64,000 bases of DNA from NCBI GenBank assembly GCA_037043235.1, contig JAWRVZ010000042.1, positions 976,501-1,040,500 of the forward strand, given 5' to 3'. Shown here one piece after another: positions 45,729 to 64,000 of the stretch (positions are counted from its first letter, which is position 1; every line of letters begins with the position of its first letter). Both the position numbers and the translations under genes were made by a program. This DNA comes from Rhodeus uyekii (lineage: Eukaryota > Chordata > Actinopteri > Cypriniformes > Acheilognathidae). The notes under the pieces are model-generated. The model worked only from the letters and a program-made list of their open reading frames with translations. It was not told where the DNA came from and did not search any database.

Positions 45729-45748
45729 AAGTGTGTGTGTGTGTGTGT
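45464..45748. repeat. (TA)n, (GA)n and (GT)n microsatellites
   Basis: TA runs at 45464-45534, an uninterrupted (GA)n at 45665-45727 and a short (GT)n at 45732-45748. Confidence 0.93.
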
Positions 45749-46455
45749 GAATTTTGAATTATATACTGTGGGATTGCTAATAACTTGCAAATAAGTTACA
45801 TTTTGAATGGACAGTCTCAAAACTGTATAATGCATGCATTACTCCAGCATGATCTAATATATGAAAAACAGCCCAAATTCTTTTCGCCCGTCAATTTCTG
45901 TAAAATAAAGATTTTTCCTAAATACCACGTCTAACATTCAGAACTACAAAGTATGAGAGGTCTTTTCCGTCACACAAATCTCTCCGTGCGAAATCAAAGA
46001 AACAGAATAGTTCCTAGTTTCCATTTTGAGTTTTGAGTTAATAAAACAATATGCAGAGTTCTACTATTTTAAGTTATGTATTTAATGTAGACAATGTGCA
46101 GTTAGTCATTTAAGTAGATGGGTTAACTAATAATGAGTTATTCTGCGGTGGAAAAGATGTACCATTATATAGACAAGAACAAATAACCTGTAGTCAAACA
46201 CAAAAGTCTGGAATTATTGCAAAAGCGGAAACAAGAGTCTCTGAAGAAGCCGCTGATGGTTGTGCAACGGCTGTCTGACAGTCCAAGCCCCAAAAAACTC
46301 TCTTCCGACCCCACCTACACCCGGACTCGGCAGGACGAACTTGCTTCTATTACTCTGAGACTTCTTCATTAATATTTCGTGCTTGCTTCAGCGCATCTGT
46401 GCTGTACATACTCCTGTTATTATCATCTGTTTCATGTTTCTGGAGTGTTTTAAGA

Positions 46456-57295
<10,840 letters not shown>

Positions 57296-58061
57296 GCCTT
57301 ACAGTTGCCGTCCTCATTCCCTGTGACCCATGTGTCTTAAACCTCAAACAAACAAGGTCAAAAATGTTTGCATAGTCATTTTCATAGTGCCGGATGCTGG
57401 GTGAAAATATGCCTTGAAAAGGATTCAGTCCACATCTTAAAACCACTAGTGTTAATCTCTTCAGAAATTACTTTTTGCCTCGTGAGATATGTCTCAGTTT
57501 GTCGCAGACAACTGGCAAAATTCAGTAGTTTAATTTTGACAATCCATGCAATGCATATTGTTACAGATGTTACTGACATATTATGTATTATGAAAACAAG
57601 TTTGTGATCTTTATCACTTCTTAATGTGGTATAAAACAATCAAAGATTATTTTAAAAGGATTCAAATGACTGCTGACAAATCAAGTTTTTTATGTGAGGT
57701 TTTTACATAAAATAAAATAAACAGAGCACTTAATGCTTTTTTAAATATACTAATACTAACAAAAAATGCCTTATTGTTACCATGGTAATACCATGTTTTT
57801 GAATATGTTACGTCCTTTTGTACTTTGGACTGCTATTTGAGTATGGTGTTTATACGAGATGTTTATTATGATAATATCAGAATCATACATGAGACTGTGA
57901 GCATAAGATGCCATAAGTTAACTTTTTTTATTATTGTTGTTGTTGTTTTAGCCAAGCTAAAATTTCAATCATGCTCTGTATGTTTGTGAATCTTTCCTTG
58001 GTTGTTTGTTTTTTACAATATGATGTTTACAGATATAATTATATTGACAATAGCATTTTTT

Positions 58062-58067
58062 AATAAA
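58062..58067 (+). terminator. Poly(A) signal for ano6
   Basis: AATAAA about 770 nt past the ANO6 stop, with an earlier candidate at 57711-57716. A GT/T-rich stretch follows within about 40 nt. Confidence 0.5.
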
Positions 58068-58206
58068 AACATAAATTGTTAATGTTGTACAAGGTTGATC
58101 TTTTACACCATTTTATTTAAATAGTTTGCTAATTAGTATCCACTCACACAATCAATTTAAATGACAATATAATAATGAAACTACAGTGGATACCGTCTGA
58201 TGGTAG

Positions 58207-58330
58207 TTAAAGGGACAGTGCACCCAAAAATGAAATTTTTGTCATTATTTTGTCATTATAGGTCCGGAACAACTTGAGAGTGAGTAAATGAAAGACAAAA
58301 ATGACTTGAGAGACTAAATGAAGCACAACT
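58207..58330 (+). repeat. 'AGTTCACCC' family fragment upstream of pwp1
   Basis: Starts 'TTAAAGGGACAGTGCACCCA' and continues 'AAAATGAAATTTTTGTCATT', as in other members of this cyprinid family. It ends shortly before the GC-rich pwp1 promoter. Confidence 0.7.
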
Positions 58331-58372
58331 TTCCGCTCTAGGCAATTTTATTTCTGTGTCCCGACGCCGCGG

Positions 58373-58379
58373 TGACGTC
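58373..58379. promoter_or_regulatory. CRE/ATF-like site in the pwp1 promoter
   Basis: TGACGTC inside a CpG-rich block ('CGCCGCGGTGACGTCC') about 85 bp before the PWP1 start codon. It fits a CRE/ATF half-palindrome. No TATA box is evident, as expected for a housekeeping gene. Confidence 0.4.
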
Positions 58380-58459
58380 CTCACTGTGCGCCGCAGCAGC
58401 TCTAGGAATCCACATGTGTCGCGTTGTGTTTTATCATCATAAATCTGTACAAATCAATA

Positions 58460-61400
58460 ATGAGCTCTCAGATCACTTGTGTTGCATGGGTGAAGCGGGG
58501 AGTCGCTAAAGAAACGCCTGATAAAGTGAGTCTGTCACGATACCGCATGTTTCTGCACATCGCACACGTGTTCTTTGGGTTTTAACTCGAATAAATTCAT
58601 CATCACAGGTCGAGTTGAGCAAAGAAGAGCTGCAACGGATCATATCCGAGGCTAAAGAGGAGTTAGGGTGAGTTTTACTCGCTCAGAACATTACATTACC
58701 GACCCTACGTTACTTTTGAAAGCTGGTTATCAGGGAATAACAATAACAATATATCCAATATTAAGCATGTCAAGTAAAATAGCCTAGAGTGTCTACAAGT
58801 GGATTATTTGATGTGTGTCTGTGTGTGTTTTGTCCAGGGATCACAATGAGGATGAGGAAGAGGAGGTTGATGAAGGTGTGGTTAGTGGTCTGGATGCCAG
58901 TGAAGAGGCATCAGCAGTTCCGACTGCAAGTGAAGGAATAAAAGAGGAGGAAGATGTGGAGGAGGGAGAGGATGAGCTTGCAGAGTACGGACTGGACAAA
59001 TATGATGAAGAAGACATCGGTATGTAAAGAGAGCATGTTATTCTTTCACTAAACGTTATGGAAACTTCTAGGGGAGAATTACGATCCCATGAAGCATAGC
59101 GAATGACAATATATTCTGTTTATTGCAAACAGTAGGTTGGTTTTTCAACGGGAATTCTGCTGGTTATCATGATTATTTTAGAAATCAGTTTAAATGCTGC
59201 TTCTTGGTGGCTTCAGCAGAACCATGAGCCATCGATTATCAATCTTGGTGATCAGAGAAGGTAAAAATCGTTTCCCCTATGGAGAAATGGCGTTTTATAT
59301 GATTTCTTCTCTTATGCAGCTGCATCAAATCTTGGAGACAGTCTGGCAGGACTGACGGTGTTTGGCACCAATGAAGAAGATCCGTACATCACCATCAAAG
59401 ACACTGTGAGGAAACACAAACAAACTCAAATTAAAGAATGTCACTTTTCTGGAATTCTGCATTCTGTCCGTTCCATTGATATGATTGATCATTGTTGTCA
59501 TGTGAGAGTGTGTGTGTGAGCGAGTGAGTGTGAGTGTGCCCGTTAGAGAGTGTGTGTTTGTGTCTGACCTGCGCTGTGTTTTGTAGGATCAGTACGAGAG
59601 GGATGATTTTCAGATTAAACCCTCTGATAATCTGATTCTGTCTGGACGAGCGGAGAAAGATTGCTGTAACCTGGATATTTATGGTGAATGGCAACTTTCT
59701 CACACTCTTCTACTGTTTTAGGATTGTTTGCCATTTAAATTTTTTTTTTATATATACATTTTTGCACTTCCCGTTTTCCTTTTTATTTTAAGTGTTTGTC
59801 ATTTTTATTAGATTTTTTTTTTAATGTTGATATATTCAGCTTATAATAATTATGACATTAATCGTCATACTAAATGGAAATGAGAAATGTTTCTATGTTT
59901 AATTTTTATTAATTAGTCAATTTACTTTTATAATTTCTTTTTTATTAATCAATTTGATTATTTGTTATTTGATCTATATTAATTTAGAAGAGTGTGTACA
60001 AATGTATTTTAAAGTTTTTATTAATACATTTAAAAGTTATTAACATTTTTATGCATTATTTAGGGCTCAAGGTAAACTAAATGAGAAATATTTATTTAGT
60101 ATTTAATTGTGTTGTTTTGTAAACAGTGTTTTTTTTTTTAAGTCAACATTTATTTTATAGCAAGTAAATATAATATTTGTCTGATTTAGTTACAATTAAC
60201 CATAATTAACCCTGAAGCCTTTGTATGTTAGTTTTTTTTATTTTGTGTGTTTTACATTTTTAAATGTGTGTGTGTGTGTGTGTGTTTAGTGTATAACTCC
60301 GAGGAAAACTCTCTATATGTGCATCATGATATCCTGCTGCCAGCGTATCCGCTGTGTGTGGAGTGGCTGAACTTTGACCCCAGCCCAGAGGAGGGACAAG
60401 GTGAATATGTTAATATTTAGTATTTTTAGGGTTGAAGGATGGTTTGGTGATGTGAGTGTAGGATAACGTGTGTGTTATTCTCCAGGGAATTATGGTGCGG
60501 TGGGAAACATGACGCCTGTGATTGACGTCTGGGATCTGGACGTGGTTGACTGTTTGGAACCGGCTTTTTCACTCGGCAGCAAGACGAAGAAAAAGAAGAA
60601 AGCAAAGAAGGTGATGATCAATCATGATGAACTGCATACTATTACTGCAATAACCAGTTGCCAACCGGTTAAAATAATTTATTTATTGAAGTCGAGTTAG
60701 AAACTCTGAATTGTATTGCTTTTTTGTATTACAATGTCGTACAAAACTTAAAAAAACTGAGGGAGCTGTTATTATTAAAGTCAGAAGTTGCACTTATCTT
60801 TTCTTCCCTATTGAAATGGCTTCAGGAACAAGAACAGATGTGGGGGGGGCTTGATTGTTTCTGTGGGGATTTGATTGTTTGTGGTTTGCTATTGGCTGAT
60901 CTCATGTGATTGACAGGTTATTGCCCCGCCCTCGGGTAAAAAATAATGATGTGCATGGATAAATCATTTACAGTAAATACTACAATGTTCCAAAAAAATA
61001 AGAATTGTCCGTTCTGTTTTCATGGTCCATTTTTCATGCTATTTATGTATTCAATGTTCCACTGTGATGATCCATTTTTGGGGGGATTTTTCCCAGGCGG
61101 CTGAGCCCATCGACGGCCACTCGGATGCTGTGCTGGATCTGTCCTGGAACAGAGTGGTCAGGTGAGACGTCTGAGCTTTTCTGAACCCCGGCTGCTTTTC
61201 TTCATGCCATTGTCTGTGACTCATGGAGTGATTTTGGTGCAGGAATGTTCTAGCGAGTGCGTCTGCAGATGAGACTGTGATCCTATGGGATCTGGAGAAG
61301 GGAAAACCAGCAGCGACCCTCACGAAACACACGGATAAGGTACAAACACACCAGGGCTGATGCACACTACTGTTCAAAAGTGTTTGAAGGTCTCTTCTGC

Positions 61401-63405
61401 TCATCAAGTCTGCGTTTATTAGTTCAAAAACAGTGTAATGTTATATCATATATTTCTATGTGAATATATAGTAAAGTGTCATTTATTCCTGTGATTAAAG
61501 CTGAATTTTCAGTATCATTACGGTACTCGTCTTCAGTGTCACATGATCTTCACTAATCATTCTGATATGATGATTTGATGCTCAACAAACATTTATGATT
61601 ATTATCAAGAGTGTTTCCTCTCATCTGTCGCAGGTTCAGACGTTGAAGTTTCACCCATTTGAGGCTCAAACTCTCATCAGTGGATCGTACGACAAGTAGG
61701 TCATGATGTCACCGGGGTAGGAAATTACTTGACTAATCAGAGCGCAGCATGACTGAGCCTGACCAATCAGAGCATTGTGTGTCACAGGTCAGCGATCCTG
61801 TACGACTGCCGCAGTCCGAACGACAGCCATCGGATCTGGCGCTTCAGCGGGCAGGTGGAGCGAGTCATTTGGGATCATTTCTCTCCGTGCCACTTCCTGG
61901 TGAGCAGCCATAGCGTTTAATGTGAGGGATGTTTAATGTGAACTTCGATCTGGAGTCAGGTGTGATGTGTGTTGCAGGCGAGTACAGAGGACGGCTTCAT
62001 TTATTGTTTAGACGCCCGCTCGGATAAACCCGTGTTCACGCTGAGAGCTCACGACGGAGAAGTTTCAGGTCTGTACATCCGATGACTAAAACCACGCCTG
62101 AAATAAACCTTAATGTAAGACGCCTTGTGGGAAGACTTTAACCACAATTAAAAAAACAATAACAGTATATCAGTTACACTACAAAAGCTCAAATATTAAT
62201 TATCTTAATTATTATTAAATATAATAAAATTACTGAAATAAAATAAACTCTTTTCATAGTAATACTAAAAATGTTATTATTTAAAATGGGAAACACTAAA
62301 ACATTCAAATTAAAATAAAAAACAATATATAAAAATAAAACCTATTCAAATAATTAAATAAAAATGTAGACTTAAAAAAACTTAATAATTAAAAATGGGG
62401 GGGGGGATACTAAAACATTAAAATGAAAACAAATATATACTAATAGAACCTATTCATTATATTAATTAAAACTATTTTATTATTATATTAATAGAACTAT
62501 AATAGTACATCAATACTAAAATGACACTCAGATCAGGGTTATAGTTCACTAAAATAAGCTAATAAAAATGAAGAATAAATACTAAAACATTTAAAATGAA
62601 ACAGAAAATATAAGACTAAAACCTTTTCAAAATATTTTAAAAACTGAAATAAAGGTTAATCCATATAGACAGGAAAATAAAACCTATTCAAAATATTAAT
62701 AAAATCTATAGTATTATTATATTTGTAATATATTTTATTGATTAATATTAATAAAACTAATAGGATGTCAATTAACTGAAATTAAATATAACATTTTAAT
62801 TTTTTTAAAAACATTTATTATTTTCGTTTAGTTTAAATTGATATACAAAAAAGACAACCAATTGATTTAAACTTTAACTAAAATTAATATAACTTGATTA
62901 TTAAAAAAATCAAACTCTCAGTATGACCCTGTTGCCATAGGAATGGACCTGAGCAGTCAGATCCGCGGCTGTCTGGTCACGTCTTCAGCGGACAAACACG
63001 TGAAGATCTGGGACATTCTAGGAGACAAACCCAGCCTGATCCACACCAGAGACATGAAAATGGTGGAGTATCTGTGTGTCGCGAGTGCCAGGAGTAAGTG
63101 AAGACCGGCTGTAACCGACTCTCTCTCTCTCTGTCAGGGCGTGCTGTTCTGCGGCTCCTGTTGTCCCGATCTTCCCTTCGTCTATGCGTTCGGAGGACAG
63201 AGGGACGGGATGCGTGTCTGGGACATCAGCGACGTTGCTGCTGGTATGAATCTCTAGCCCATAGGCTTTTCTTCATGCACTGCCTGTCTGTTGCTCACTG
63301 GAATCTTTTTGTTTTCTTCTTTTTTCTCCAGTCGCGCAGGTTTTCGGCGGCCGAGAGCGTTTGGTGGCTAATACAGCGTCCGGCAGTGACATGGAAGTCT
63401 CATGA
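58460..63405 (+). CDS. pwp1: Periodic tryptophan protein 1 homologue (WD-repeat protein)
   Basis: Fifteen coding exons: 58460-58525, 58609-58667, 58838-59019, 59320-59405, 59587-59683, 60290-60400, 60486-60610, 61097-61161, 61243-61339, 61634-61695, 61788-61899, 61978-62068, 62941-63062, 63138-63243, 63332-63405. They join in frame to 484 aa (human 501). The protein begins 'MSSQITCVAWVKRGVAKETP', has an acidic stretch in residues 45-95, then 'LAGLTVFGTNEEDPYITIKD' and a lysine-rich 'KTKKKKKAKK' that is probably nuclear or nucleolar targeting. WD repeats follow, with 'HSDAVLDLSWNRVVRNVLAS', 'SADETVILWDLEKG', 'HDGEVSGMDLSS', 'SADKHVKIWD' and 'YAFGGQRDGMRVWDIS'. PWP1 acts in ribosome biogenesis and in chromatin at rDNA. 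The C-terminal tail is shorter than the human one. It lies head to tail with ano6. Confidence 0.97.
61379..61600 (+). repeat. Dispersed fish repeat in pwp1 intron 9
   Basis: Contains 'GTCTCTTCTGCTCATCAAG', 'TTTATTCCTGTGATTAAAGC' and 'CTTCAGTGTCACATGATC', the same family as 17521-17830. It ends shortly before the acceptor of exon 10 at 61634. Confidence 0.75.
62069..62940 (+). other. pwp1 intron 12, A-rich degenerate repeat
   Basis: Repeated blocks such as 'AATAAAACCTATTCA' and 'ACTAAAACATT' recur several times. Very AT-rich, no exon seen. This is much the longest intron of the otherwise compact 3' half of the gene. Confidence 0.6.
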
Positions 63406-63655
63406 AGACCAACATAATCAGAGGCTGAATCAGGGAATTATGGATCATTGCTTCAAACTGTCAATATTTATGCCATATATATATCAGATCTTTGCTGTTT
63501 GATACCGGACAGACTGGGTTTTATCTTTAATATAAGCTTGCAGATTTAACTTTCTTTTCATGTTTCTTCTTTTTAGGAAGTGTATGAATAATTTGTAATA
63601 CTGATTTCCCATTTTTTGGGATTATGACATTGCATTTGTTATTAGAATAACAATT

Positions 63656-63661
63656 AATAAA
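63656..63661 (+). terminator. Poly(A) signal for pwp1
   Basis: AATAAA about 250 nt past the PWP1 stop, followed by a T/GT-rich stretch ('CTGTCTTTGTGTTTCTGTC') 20-40 nt downstream. This is the clearest poly(A) site in the window. Confidence 0.75.
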
Positions 63662-63699
63662 AGCGTCCAGTCAGAGAGAACTATCTGTCTTTGTGTTTC

Positions 63700-64000
63700 T
63701 GTCAGCTTTTAACAAGCTCTGAACATCAAATGTTTTGATGCTTTCAGAAATTAATAGCTATTGAGATGAAATGATGATGAACGAATGATGAATTGTCTCT
63801 CTGGCGGTGGGTTTGCTGTCCTCCGCTGTTACTGTAGCTGGATGTTTTCCCCCTTTAAAATAATTGTTCATAAAAATTATCCAGAAATTACTGTCATGTA
63901 AATATTAGATTAATAAGATTTTTCTGCATTCCTGGTTTTTAAAATAAATGTTTCCACACCAGTGGAAAGAACTGGAAATCTTTTCTCTTGTAATTTATTG
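63700..64000. other. Downstream flank of pwp1, nothing recognised
   Basis: No exon, RNA gene or repeat that I can name. Confidence 0.5.

Larger units (their letters stand above)
44062..46455. other. Intergenic region between divergent asb15 and ano6
   Basis: Holds the 5' ends of both genes, a LINE remnant and microsatellites, listed separately. Neither promoter has a TATA box that I can defend. The open frames at 44195-44473 have no recognisable similarity. Confidence 0.55.

Overview
This window is nuclear DNA from a teleost fish, most likely a cyprinid. It has vertebrate genes with many short exons and GT/AG introns. It is rich in GATA, CA, AT and AAT microsatellites. It also carries fish-type interspersed repeats: a tRNA-derived SINE ending in a 'TTTGGATAAAAG' tail, elements with 'AGTTCACCC' ends, and several MITE families. 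There are no operons, phage genes, CRISPR arrays or other prokaryotic features. All gene calls come from reading the translations by eye and comparing them with remembered vertebrate orthologues.

Six protein-coding genes are supported, and all have complete coding sequences inside the window. From left to right they are: TMEM229A (+, single exon, 3183-4112); WASL/N-WASP (+, 11 exons, 15049-31165); LMOD2/leiomodin-2 (-, 3 exons, 33296-36708); ASB15 (-, 9 exons, 38771-44061); ANO6/TMEM16F (+, 20 exons, 46456-57295); and PWP1 (+, 15 exons, 58460-63405). Exon junctions were set from splice consensus and codon phase, and every junction is in frame. The weakest is the donor of ANO6 exon 2.

Layout: 1-3182 is gene-free repeat-bearing DNA. 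4113-14510 is about 10 kb of intergenic DNA holding SINE and MITE copies. A GC-rich promoter with an inverted-repeat element precedes WASL. WASL and LMOD2 converge tail to tail. ASB15 follows on the same strand as LMOD2. The interval 44062-46455 separates the divergent ASB15 and ANO6 and holds a decayed L1-type LINE. ANO6 and PWP1 run head to tail.

TMEM229A, WASL, LMOD2 and ASB15 match the gene neighbourhood of human 7q31, where LMOD2 and WASL are also convergent. ANO6 and PWP1 are on human chromosome 12, so the ASB15-ANO6 interval is a junction relative to mammals. By function the set is mixed: actin nucleation (WASL, LMOD2), muscle ubiquitin ligase adaptor (ASB15), calcium-activated lipid scrambling (ANO6), ribosome biogenesis and chromatin (PWP1), and an uncharacterised membrane protein (TMEM229A).

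The most interesting unexplained signal is an 86-codon open segment in WASL intron 5 (25391-25648). It has good splice sites and exactly the phase needed to be a cassette exon. Other items worth a look are an inverted-repeat element lying on the WASL promoter, an 857-bp foldback element in ANO6, a clean hAT-type MITE with an 8-bp target duplication in ASB15, and a 17-unit minisatellite in WASL. I see no convincing evidence of a wholly new biological system here.
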